From positions 1,269,609 to 1,333,608 of the forward strand of contig NW_022985440.1 of the NCBI RefSeq assembly GCF_010093595.1: a stretch of DNA of 64,000 bases. Direction: 5' to 3'. Shown piece by piece: positions 37,170 through 48,196 of the stretch. Position numbers and translations under genes: made by a program. The notes below the pieces were generated by a model. The model did no database searches and was not told the origin of the DNA. It was given only the letters and a program-made list of their open reading frames with translations. Within the stretch, counting starts at the first letter, position 1. Every line of letters starts with the position of its first letter. The DNA comes from Mytilinidion resinicola (taxonomy: Eukaryota > Ascomycota > Dothideomycetes > Mytilinidiales > Mytilinidiaceae).

Positions 37170-39375
37170 AGTGACGGAGAAAGGTGTTATGTTAGTAATT
37201 GAGGTAGGAAATGCAGAAGCGGAGTGGATAGATGCCTCGTGGATGGTGTGTAGAGAAGAGCTGAAATGTCTAATGATGCCTCAGTGACCCGAGACTTACA
37301 CCAAAACTTATATGAAAAGAGGCCAGACATGCTTGGCCATATGGCTGGAGTTGCATATGTGAATAGGCTCCATCAGCCTCAAAGGAGGTTTTGCATAAAG
37401 TAGTCACAGAAGTTAGCAGTTTAACGACTCTATGGAATGGGTCGAGACTGCAATCAAGCGACTGGGCACCCCGAGAGACGGGTTGAGCGATGTCCTCCAT
37501 GCATTTCAAGATTGCTTCAAGTCGAAGAGGGCGTCGCTGTGGAGCCAAAAAAGGGTTGCCAAGCACTTTGAGGCTTAAGGGCGCCTTAAGGCGTCTTGAG
37601 GCGAGTGCCTGCGGCTGAAAGGGCTATAATATGTTCCTCTGGATGGGTTTAGTCTATACGGCGAGCGTGGAATTCGATGCGCTACCTAAGACATCTTAGG
37701 GACAAGGCATCAAAACTACAAGACTCGCTCATGCTCTGCACTTGGTGGAGCGATCTTGAAAAGCCTGAAACTAGGATTTAACGATGTCAATGTCGAACAC
37801 TAACACGATAATCAAGGAGGCGTAGAAGTACGTGGCTGATGAAGAAGAGCCTCGGAGAAATACGCCAAAGGCAGCTTGGGTACGGCTTCCCACATAGAAG
37901 CGCCACCTACTGGCATAACCAGCTCTCCACAATCTCGAAATTTCGATAGCAGATAGGATGCGGGAGCTGTCAGGAAGTGCTTCCAAGAAGTCGGTCCATA
38001 TACGATTTATATGGTTGGTCCGGTAATGTATTACCTCCTATACGGGAATGGCTTTGATTCAAGACTCTGAATGGAGGCCAACCTGACCAACAGTCCGGGC
38101 CCGAGAGATACACCCATGGATGTAAAGCCAAGCTAAGAGCACAGATTAATATTGTATGCAGGGAAGGCCTCTCAAATGTACCGTGAGTTCTAAAATAAGT
38201 GCGGTACATGCAGAAAGATGGCAGATCTAGATTCAGGCGGGAGATGTGCAAGGCGGTCAGCTTGGAAACCGACAAGCCTTCGCTGCTAACAGTGCATAAG
38301 CTTCGTCAAGTACGGGTCGCCATGCCGATTCAAGCATGCCCAGGAACCTGACCTGTGAAGGCGTTCGGACTCGAGGGAGAATACGTCGATGGTTAGAGGG
38401 CTCTAGACTCGATCTTAACAGCTAGACTATGTGGGAGGTTCTGATGATGGCTGTCACCTTGCCCCCGCAATGAGGCAGCTGGGCTGATGGATGAAGGGTC
38501 CAAGTCTCGAAAAGGGTGATGACTTGAGACAGAATGTGGGCTTTTGATCGATGTTGAGAACTCCTGCCATAGACACAATATTAACGCGTGTTGAAAAAGC
38601 ACTCCAAGTGAATACCCAAGTGGAAATTAGAAGTTGCAAGACGAAATTAAGTACAGATAAGCAGTCGGCCTGAGCACGTGACGTACACGTGATATAGCCT
38701 CAAAAATAATATGATAAGTGATGAAGAGTAATACTGCTGAGTGTGCGCTTGGTCTATTTGAGCCGTGGAAAGATATCCGTCTTCATCTACCGCTGTGCTC
38801 GTGATGACTCTTCTTGTCTAGTAGATAATGCATCTCTTCCCGCATCGCCTGCGTCTCCATTGAGGTCGCGACCAAGCCTATGCAGCCTCCAACCCGCTTT
38901 GCCATGCAGCCTCCCTCGCGCTTTGAGGCTCCACGGCTCCGGACTCCGGGCAATTGCTGCCCGATGACACCAGCAAGATAGGGAGTCATCTAGGAAGAAA
39001 ACAAAGAGAGAGTCACTTGATGTATTCATAGCTGAGCACGTCCTCGATCTACCTATATAAACATAATCCATCTTCGTCCAAGTTCACGAATCAATCTTCC
39101 ATCTCTATCGCTGTCCCCTTGGATGGCCATGTTTCTCCTTCCAAAGCAGACTGCGTAGAGGCGAACTGCAAGGCGAAACCAGGCAAATGCTTCAGCCTCG
39201 CTTGGCCAAGTGGTCAACCTACGTGGCATCTGCTTTTCTATCCTGTCCCGTCTCTTGATTCTCGCATGTCATCAAACGTTATCTCGACCATTCATAGGAG
39301 CTTTATTCATACTATATTTCGGCCATATTCTTGACGATTTTCGGAGCTCCCCAGATAGTGGCATAAGGCTGCGCC
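37170..39375. other. Gene-poor region, probably degraded sequence
   Basis: Reading frames are short and interrupted on both strands. A near-palindrome CTTAAGGGCGCCTTAAG lies near 37576. Two CACGTG boxes four to five bases apart lie at 38675-38680 and 38686-38691. A stretch on the + strand near 37900-38350 has the texture of decayed coding sequence but I could not identify it. Confidence 0.35.
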
Positions 39376-41353
39376 ATGATCGCCTTCGGCTGGTCCATTG
39401 GCGACGTCTTCAAAGGCATCGAGGTTACTGTGGAGATATGCAAGAACTTTCGCGCCTCAAATGGCGCCGCAGCAAAGTTTAAGCAAGAGATGGATACCTT
39501 AGAATCGTTCAATGTCACGCTCAACCACTTGAAGAGATATATGGATACCAAACCCAATGATGAGTTTGCCACGGGTATTGGTAAACAGCTGGAACGTATC
39601 GATAGACATTAGAAAGCTTTCAAGAGCTTCCTAGACAAGCATCAACGATCACTTGGAAAAGACTCGACGAGGCGTGCCATTACCAAAACTAAGAGTGTCA
39701 TTGGATTTACACTAGATGATCTATCCGGAGAGGTTTTTAAGCTTCGAGCCGCAATTGCACAGCCTCATGATGCTGTAAAAACTTTGCTTTCTTTGCAGAT
39801 AATGCAAGGATTTCATGCTTTCGTAAAATCTTATTTATCACTTCTTTACAGCTATCGCTTGCACTGTTGCTAACTAACATGCGACAGTGTTTCGGTCATT
39901 GAACTACCCGACAAGCTTTTCGATGCTTCACAATGTGCAAAGATCGTGGAAGCTATTCACTTCGCGCCTATTCCGGCACTTTGGAAGAAGGATCTCGACG
40001 TTCTTAGGAGCATCGACCAGTTGTCTATAGAGACATCGGAACAATTCTCCGAGCAAGAGCGGAAGCTGGAGGACGCGATTGAGCGAATTCTGCACACATT
40101 CACACAAGCCCGGAAGAACGAATACAGAGATTAGGTCCTGATGACGATGATGAAAACACGATTTGCACTTGAAAAGATGGTCGCTGCGGCACGTCCTAAA
40201 TCCAAGAATTCAGACGACCAAACTCCTTTTATGGTGGTAGGACCGATGCTCAACGCTTTGCTTGCGGGCATGGCAGGGGGTGCCGTGGTAAGCCTCCGGC
40301 AGACCCAGAATCGAGTGTACCACCACATCGATGTAGACACCAGCCAGATGGCACAGCCCACAACCTTTGAGCAGAAAAAGAAGCAATCAGACGGAGATGA
40401 CTACCATGGAGCAGCTCCAGAGACTATGCAAATAATCTGTCCGATTCCCCACAGCTTGCACAAAATGCCCTTCGATTGCAGGTTTCCAAGTTGCAAGGGT
40501 TTGCGCCGGAAAACGGGGTGTCTAGAGCTTCAAAGCGCGATGAGCATGAAGATGCTGCACACTATCCGAAGGCCGTCAAGTCATCGCCGTCCACGAAGCG
40601 TGAACATTCGCTTAGTGAGAACCATGGGAAAGTAGTTAGAAAAGCCAATGCGAGCCACTCTTCCCCATATCCTAATTCTAGGCGTCCGAGAAGTTTTCAA
40701 CCTGGAGAGGGAATCGCCCCAGAAGTCATAACTGCAGACATACAACGTTATCTTGGAAACGATGCCTCGGTAGAACAAGGTACCGACACTGGAGAATTCG
40801 CAGGCGGGCCAGGTTATTGGATATCAGCTCACCGAAACCTGACATCGCAGATGGTAGCCGATCTGAAAATTGACACTCAAAGGTGGCGAATTGAAGTCAG
40901 TGAAATGCGAGATATGGCAGTTCGGAGTTTCGTTTTGACATGATTACGAATGTCTGCTAAGTTTTGCTAGTTGCTTATCAGGATAGCCGAGCCCATCATT
41001 CTAGACAGTACCACGGGCCATCTTATCTAGCTCTAGCTCCAGCTCTAGCTGCTTATGGTAGTAGGGCTAGCAGTGATAGGGGTGACGGTGATGGTGGTGA
41101 TGATGGCGGAGGTGCGAATGGAGGAAGCGGAATGGGTGATGGCCATGGTCCAGGTTCCAAAAGTGATTGGAACAACGAGCATGGAGGCAGTGGAGACCTC
41201 GATCCGATCACAAGTCGTCTAGTGGCTCAAATGGCGATAGCTCGTCTGGAAGGGATGCAACACGCCCATTTCGGCCATGGAAGCTGCCCACGGCCGCAAG
41301 TCAGTGGAGATGGATTCTTTTTCAGTGGATTTCAGGTAGTTCAGATCCCTTAG
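39376..41353 (+). pseudogene. Relic of a fungal STAND-type N-terminal-domain protein
   Basis: The start MIAFGWSIGDVFKGIEVTVE and FKQEMDTLESFNVTLNHLKR resemble the helical N-terminal domain of many fungal NLR-like and ankyrin proteins. The frame continues across a TAG at 39610-39612 (RIDRH stop KAFKSFLDKHQ) and, after a possible intron before about 39890, across a TAG at 40132-40134 (NEYRD stop VLMTMMKTRF). A frameshift near 40420 moves to ALRLQVSKLQGFAPENGVSR, ending at 40942. A Gly/Asp-rich frame at 40964-41353 may be the former C terminus. Both stops are C-to-T changes from CAG, as RIP would make. No NTPase or repeat domain is visible. Confidence 0.6.
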
Positions 41354-41436
41354 TTGGATGTGGCAATTTTGAAACCAGGGCCTCGGGATGGCATAGATAT
41401 GTGGTCGATACCGATAGCCTTGGCCATTAAGGACCG

Positions 41437-42477
41437 CTAGGACCTACCTATTCTCGATTGCGGCAACACTACGACTTCCCCGCATGCCCTGCTCAACTCC
41501 ATGACCCTATGAGCTTCTGCAACATTATCCAGCGTGAAAGTCCTTCCTACCCTTATGCCCAGCTTTCCTTTCGCCACCAACTCTAGGAGCTTTTTGAACG
41601 GCATTTCCATAAACTGGTCTACATCTCCAGCATATGTCGGTAAGCAAACAGTAAAAGGAATAGCGCTCATTAGAGCAAAATTCTCAAAAACACACTGATC
41701 TCCAACAATACCTGCCACACAAATAATTCCTTTTGGCTTCACGCAAGCCACAGAATCTTTCAACGTAACCGTCCCAACCAACTCAAGAACTTTTTCAAAC
41801 TTTTGCTCTGCCTCTCCAATTTCCTCAGCAAGGTTTCCATTGTCAAGAAGTATCTCATCCACTCCGGCCTCCTTAAGCAAGTCCATGTTTTCCTTCTTTC
41901 TCGTCGTCGCAGCAACCCACAACCCATAATGCTTTGCTAGACTCACAGCCGCCAACCCAACACTCGTTGTACCGCCTATTACCAGCAATCTTTCTCCCTT
42001 CTCCACTTTCAACGCCAACACCAAGCTCCCCCACGCCGTCTGCAGCATCTCCAGACACGCCCCCAGCACTTCCTAACTTGATCTCATTTTCTCCGTTCCC
42101 TCATCTTATTCTCTAAACCCGAGTCTCTGCACATGCGCCACTGGAACAACGCAATATTCTACATATCCATCATCCCTTACTCTTCCGAGTCCCTCCATGC
42201 ATGTTGCGATCGCTTCGCCAACTTACAATTCATTTCCAGGGCAAGTGGCAACAATCCCGACACATTCGACGCCGAGAATGCGAGGGAGTGAAAACGCCAT
42301 GACAGGGACGTGACCGCGGCGGGAGACGGGCTCGGAGCGTTTGAGGCCCGCGGCTTTGATTTTGATGAGAAGTTCCCCGGCTTTGGGTACTGGGGTGGGT
42401 ACAGTTTCTACTTCTAGGACGTCGGGAGGGCCAGGGCTACGGAGAACGACGGCGCCCATTGTGACAGGTGGTGTCAT
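41437..42477 (-). pseudogene. RIP-damaged zinc-type alcohol dehydrogenase/quinone reductase (MDR) gene
   Basis: One continuous frame spans the gene. The N-terminal part has VLEVETVPTPVPKAGELLIK and LPRILGVECVGIV. The middle reads VGEAIATCMEGLGRVRDDGY then VEYCVVPVAHVQ. The Rossmann part has [20 protein letters not shown] and [20 protein letters not shown]. Three stops interrupt it: TAA at 42223-42225, TAA at 42106-42108 and TAG at 42073-42075. The first lies inside the conserved text (CPGNEL stop VGEAI), so an intron does not explain it, although its bases mimic a GTAAGT donor. The second and third sit in a short badly matching stretch that could also be an intron. Substitutions such as Gly-to-Asp fit C-to-T changes on both strands. 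Confidence 0.72.
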
Positions 42478-43905
42478 GTTGGGGATTAGGTCAGTGCGGA
42501 ACGTTGGATTTAGGTTGTTAAATATAGCAATAGGTTCAAGTATTCTCAGGTGGTATGAAAGAGTTGCGGGTAAGAGAAGGTGGTCGCGTTTGAGGTTCGC
42601 AATGAGTGCGTTCTTGTACGAAATAGAGCTGACAGAAGTTCTTCATATAAATTTCCTAGTTGGCGAACACGGAAGGTTGGTACACGCTGACAAAGCGCGA
42701 GCGGGTACAGCGAAGATCACGGATAAGAGCATCAATTGATTGCCTACAGGTGCAAGTATAGAAGATTAGTGATCAAGGGCGAAGCATCGTTGTTCTTAGA
42801 GAAGCCTCGTCAACGCTCTCCCGTCCCCCTGCCTTCACGAACGCTACAAACCGTACCTAAATCCCGACTGGCTACTAGTATCTAGCGATCAACCCGATAC
42901 AAACACCTATTTCCGGCATGCCTAGGTGCATCAATCCTTATATTCAGCACGTCGGCTTTTTAGAAGTACAGTCCGCATCCCTCTCCGTTCTAATCGTTCC
43001 AATCAGCACCATACCCTTCGGAGTGTCCAAAAGAACAAGGTACGCGGGTGCACATACTGGTTGTTTCCGACGTCAACGCGTTCTCACATGCACTAGCATC
43101 ATCGCTGCAGCAACTGTGTACCCAGATGTCCAGATGATTAAATTCACAGCTCGCGCTGCCAGTCTAGCATCCCGACTTTCTGCATATACGCGTGATGTAT
43201 TGAATGATGATGTTGTTGGAGAGAGCCTATGTACAGAGGAAAATGAGGAGTACAACCGTATGTGCCTGCCTGCCAGTCGGGAAGCTCTTCGAATATTCAA
43301 ATCGAAAGTGCTGGATTCAATGCAAGTATCACTGCGCGGTGACTGGCGAAGCCTGTAGAGCTACAATCAGACCGGAATAGGCTCGATATGCTATATTGCG
43401 CCTGAGTGAGAAACATGTCAAGTCAGGTCATGAGAAAGTAAAGAGCGTAGAAAATACTAGCTACTTCCCTTTCAGCTATTGGTCTATTCCGCGCAATCTG
43501 ATTAGTTCCTTCGCTAGAGCGGAACGCCAACACCGCAAGCTTCAGCTTGCTTCTCGTTGGTCTTCTCTTCGGAGATTGTACGACGCTGCACTGCCGACCT
43601 GTCGTTGCCGCCTTCTCGCGTCAACACTGATCTCATTCGCTGGAATCGTACATCGTTAGCGCTATTCAGCCTCGTAGACTACCGGTCACCTATAAGAACT
43701 TCGCTGCCCCTCAAGGTTTTTCAGCCTTGCTTATATCTCGTCAATTTCTTTCCGCCTGCTCTTTCTATGCCTTCCGTTCCCCGACAGTCCATCTCTAGTG
43801 CACGTTTTTTCTTCACTTGGAACTGAACTATTCAACGCTCGAGAGTAGGTATTCGATGAGTCTACGGTGTCGAGAACCTGCTTGGGTACTCGATAGCTCC
43901 TGAGT
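42478..43905. other. Degraded region with an unassigned reading frame
   Basis: A 146-residue + frame at 42918-43358 starts inside the dispersed repeat at 42887-43005 and has no recognised domain. Its second half (KFTARAASLASRLSAYTRDV) is coding-like in texture, but I cannot support a gene. Nothing else was identified. Confidence 0.35.
42887..43005 (+). repeat. Dispersed repeat, copy A
   Basis: About 120 bp beginning GCGATCAACCCGATACAAAC matches 47619-47740 (GCGATCAACCCGAAACAGAT onward) at roughly three-quarters identity, with an 11-bp gap. Most differences are transitions. Neither copy has a recognised product. Confidence 0.5.
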
Positions 43906-46900
43906 ACGGCAGATCCCTTTTCTATAACAGGCACCGCTGTCGGCATCACCTCACTCGGAATCCAAGTATGCCAAGGCCTTGTGCAATACTACTTAGAGTT
44001 TCGAAGCTACCACAAGGATATCGATGTAGCTATACAACGGGTGGAAGGTCTCCAAGGCATCCTGGAGGTCTTGGGCCTTGTCAAAGACAAAGTTGAACTT
44101 GACAATGATGGACCGTCCGCACAGCTGCACCTTGCTCTCCAATCTTGTAGTGATCGGGTACACAAGCTAGGATGTATCATCAGGAAGTGTGGAGAGATTG
44201 GCAGCTGGCGCAGGAAGGGCAAAGGATCAGTGAGGAAAGCATGAGTTGTATTGAGGTGCTAACGAGTGGCTATATAGTGAAGAGAGACCAGGGGTTGCAG
44301 GCAGCAACGGTGGCAAACAACAAGTGAACCTTGTCCAGCTGAGACGCGTAGGCAGATGTGCGTAGGAGCATTCTAACTGGCTGTCAGAGATAAAGATGCC
44401 AGCTACGCTAGAAGATCGTATGCGGCTTGCTAGGAAGAGGCTTCTGTGGCCTTTCAAGAGGGACACACTCTCGGAGATGCAGCGTAATTTGGACAGATTA
44501 TAAGCGAGCCTACAACTGGCGTTGCAAATTCTACACATGTAGGCGTCAGCCTTCAGTACATCATAGAGAATCTAGATCCAAGGTCTCATCGCAGTTCTAG
44601 TGACGTTGAAAACCGCCACTTCACAAATATTTCTTCGAAGAGCAATGCCCTTGTTCTCCAGAACAGTCAATTGAGTACACATTTGGACGAGCAAAGTACG
44701 ACATTGCAGCGCCTAGACGGCGGAATACAGAGTTTGGTGATTGCCCAGGGACATCAGACCTCACTCATTAACTCACACGTGTCTATCCAAGCATCACGGT
44801 TATCGACGCAGCTAGACTCTGTGGTCCGACGTTTAGAGTTACTGGTAAGTGAATGATAATCTAAGTAGCACTTGCTCACACTCTGCAGATGACTGAGGCT
44901 GGAACTCTTCACAATGCCTCTCAGATGCACCCTAGTCTTCTCGACGATGCTTCCAGGGACTTGAACAATCTTCGACCCTCATTCAGACGAAATCTTCGCA
45001 GGTACAAGAAGTCAGTAGCGATACACCCGCAATGTTCTCAGCTCGACTGCAAATGCCGCTTACTCGCACAACGCCGTGAAGTTTCGAGACGCTACAAGCT
45101 CTTCTCGACGTTCTGGCAACACGATTCGGACCATTTGCCAAGTTGTCCGCGATTCCCTCACGGAGACTTCATCCAAGTTGCTGAAGTACGCTTCATATAC
45201 TGTTCAAAACTCATCGGGTTTTGCGTAACCTTTGGCTTGCTCTATGCTAGAGAGGGAGGTTGGACTACAATGTCTCCGACACTCAAATATCGGACTGTGG
45301 TGCCTAGAGAATCGCCTGCGTTCAAACCTTTCGACGATGCTGCGAGGCTATTGCAGATAGATCCATTCTGGATGCCCACGTATTTTTCAAATGAATTTCC
45401 AATGCTCCGACAAGATGTAGATGCCTTGTGCAAAGAAATATCGGCCAGAGTGATACAGAGCTTTCGTGAAAATCGTGCTCGGGCCATCCGATGTTGTATC
45501 TAATCGCGCAACTGTGTTCCATGTAAGTAGTAAAGGTCTGTTTTCGATGAGTGTAAAATGCTGATCGAGATAAGTTTGCTTGTCACTTAACTGCCCGTCT
45601 CATCAATTTCGACGTCATTGATGCAGACACGGCATGTGCATTCTTGGATAGCTTCACCCAAGAGGGCGTGCCCTGCAACGAGGAAATATACGGAGGGCCA
45701 TTTGAGATGTAATTTTGTCCTTCTTGTGGCTACTCAGGTTTTCTGACGTGTCATTAGTCGTTGTACACCGCTACGGATTCTGCTCGATAACTGCTGGAGG
45801 GGAGACAGGCCGAATTTATTCGTTGCAAAGATGGCCTGCTCTAATATCACCAGGAGACTAGACCATTGGGTTATTCATTCGATTCGCATCTCACAACGAT
45901 ACTTTGATTTTCTTGCCGATATTTTCTCAGTGCAAGGAAATATTGACGGTCAGCACATGTTTTCACTCCAAAGCTGTAAGCTGCTAAGTGCGCCTAGCAT
46001 ATGAACACGTGGGAGACAGCCTAGCATATGAAAACGAGGTAGACAGTATGTCCTCCATAATTTTACAAAGGTCAGCGAATAAATTCGCTCACCAGATCGA
46101 ATTGAATGGACATTCAAACAAGGCTTTTCCCTGGAGTCTCGCATTTTGGCCAGAGGGTCTTCGCCTATATCCATTAGAAGGAGAGAAATGGTCCAACAAG
46201 TTTAGAAGCTATTTCTCCATTCTCGAACTAGCTTTGAAATTTCGAGACCCGGATACCGTACGTTATCTTCTTGACGTTGGATACCCTATAAATGCAATTA
46301 GGGATATACCGTCCACGGCGTGCAACTTTTATGATCGGTATCCAGACGAGGACGGCAAAGAAATCATGACGAGGCTGGTCATTTTTCTAGCCCAACAGCG
46401 GACCATCTCGACTTCTGATTCAGCTAGTGACGAAGCAAATTCAGAGAAGCAATCCTCCTGGGCGTCGGAATTTAATGACATCTATCACCACGGCTCTCTC
46501 GCTCCTGGCTCGGGGGAGTGCCTATGGGAAGCCGGGTTTCACGACATAGCAACAGAATACGACAATCAAACCCCCTTATGGAGGCACATTACCCACATGA
46601 AGCATAGCGTAGGAGGGTTCATTGGTCTCATGAGCTGGTTTGGTCATCTAAAGTTTCGGGCAACGCCCGCACATGTCATCATAAGAAGACTCGCCGATGC
46701 AGCTTTGCGCTTGGGAAACCTCTTCCGGGGAATTGACGAATGGCTGGAGTTTTCTTTCGTCAAGAGTATCATCCTGGCACCTACTCGGGGCCATTGCGAC
46801 TGCCATTGTTCCACGGATGGCTGCACCCCACTCACTTGTGCTATACAAGAAGCAGTCAGCGGTGCGACTATGTCTCTTTTGGATTACCGCCATCATGGGG

Positions 46901-47394
46901 CAGTCAGGCAGCTGCCTGATGAACATGAGCGGTTGATGTGCCAAGCTCTAGATCAGGTGTACATCATCGTGGAGAAGCATAAGCAATCACATCCCTGGCT
47001 AGCAGTATCGACGTTTCAGGGTTTAACGTTCAACTCTCTGAATCTTACGCACACTTGTTGTCACAAGATTGCCAAATACATCCACTGGCCCAGTTACTGC
47101 TTAGAAGACATTCTGAATCAGCAAGGAATCCGCGACATCCATTTTACGGAGAGCCAAGGCATCGAGATGCTTGAGGCTCTCATGGAAGAATTCGAGCAGA
47201 AGTGGGAGGACTACAGTGAGCCCTTTCCAAACTTCATTGAAGACGTGTGGCAGCTTAGAATGGACGAAGTCAGCGGCAAATCTTCAGAGGTAGACGAAGA
47301 AGAGATCAAGAGGATCATAGAAGCTGGGGTTGTACTGGAACCTTTTGGACCTGAAAGGCCACCCGAAGAAGGATCGTCCCAATGGGAAACTTGA
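43906..47394 (+). pseudogene. STAND N-terminal-domain/ankyrin-like protein gene, 5' part degraded
   Basis: At 43906 the frame reads (ACG)ADPFSITGTAVGITSLGI, then VQYYLEFRSYHKDIDVAIQR. This matches the MADPxSI start of fungal STAND N-terminal domains, but the expected ATG is ACG. A probable intron follows near 44230-44277, after which RMRLARKRLLWPFKRDTLSE and RNLDRL are interrupted by TAG and TAA stops. Later sections are cleaner: STHLDEQSTTLQRLDGGIQS, an intron at about 44847-44888, MTEAGTLHNASQMHPS to 45503, then VIDADTACAFLDSFTQEGVP and RCTPLRILLDN. A 468-residue frame ends at 47394 with HCDCHCSTDGCTPLTCAIQE. The Cys motif and preceding LELALKFRDPDTVRYLLDVG are ankyrin-type. The 3' half may still be expressed. 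Confidence 0.6.
45992..46045 (+). repeat. 27-bp tandem duplication spanning a splice acceptor
   Basis: GCCTAGCATATGAA-like units occupy 45992-46018 and 46019-46045 and differ at three positions. Each contains CCTAG, a possible intron 3' end. A donor GTAAGC lies at 45976. Using the first acceptor gives a 22-nt intron, too short for a spliceosome; the second gives a 49-nt intron and an in-frame join LQS-SYENEVDSM. Confidence 0.6.
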
Positions 47395-48196
47395 GTTTGA
47401 GCTGCCCATGAGCCAACTCAAGAACTCACTGTCAAGTCCGTAAGATTGAACTGGTGCCGCTAACGCCGACGTGTGCCGGGAACAATGACCTATCCTAAAC
47501 TCAGAAGAAACGAGTGGCGCAGGCCATACTATGCTTCCATGATCGAAGCCCATGATGGTAGTGGTATAGATCATATACGCGGTAATTGTCAACTTTTTGG
47601 ATTGGAATGATGGTATATATGGCGATCAACCCGAAACAGATACCTATTCCGGAATGCCTAGATGCTCTAAAGAACCATCAATGCTCATATACAGCACATC
47701 TGATACTGAAAAGGAGCATCCGCACATCTCCGTTCCGATCTGCTGCCCTGGTAGATCAATTAGAACTATTTTGAATAGGCTCTAGTCTAATTTGTGGATC
47801 CGGCATTGTAATGAGTCGCAAATTCATGAGGTCGTCGTTGATAGTGTAAGGATATCCCGCAGTATATACTCATTGCAGAGGTGAAAGATGTCACGTGATA
47901 TATAGTGAGGACATCCTCTCAGCAACATTCGAAGGGACCATTGCTACTTTTTGTGCCATATCGAGCTTTTTTAATGAGCGTTTCCTGGGCATTGCCCATA
48001 TAAAGTGTTCGGGAAGATACATGCCTGCAATATTGGCTGGATGAACCTAAGAGAAATCTACCTTGAGAGCGAATACAGACTCGGATTTTGCAGTGCTCTC
48101 AAAACGGAAACGTGAAGACGACCTCTGTCGAGCTTCAAAAGCTGAGTGAATTCATTCGAGTGTTCCAGGTGAACTCTCGCAAAGAAGCACCATCGA
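47395..48196. other. Degraded region downstream of the ankyrin-like gene
   Basis: This contains dispersed repeat copy B and, near 47500, a 35-bp stretch (ACGAGTGGCGCAGGCC) matched by ACGAGTGGTGCAGGCC near 51080. A palindromic TCACGTGA lies near 47891. No gene was supported. Confidence 0.35.
47619..47740 (+). repeat. Dispersed repeat, copy B
   Basis: This is the partner of 42887-43005; see that entry. It lies about 225 bp downstream of the ankyrin-like gene end. Confidence 0.5.
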
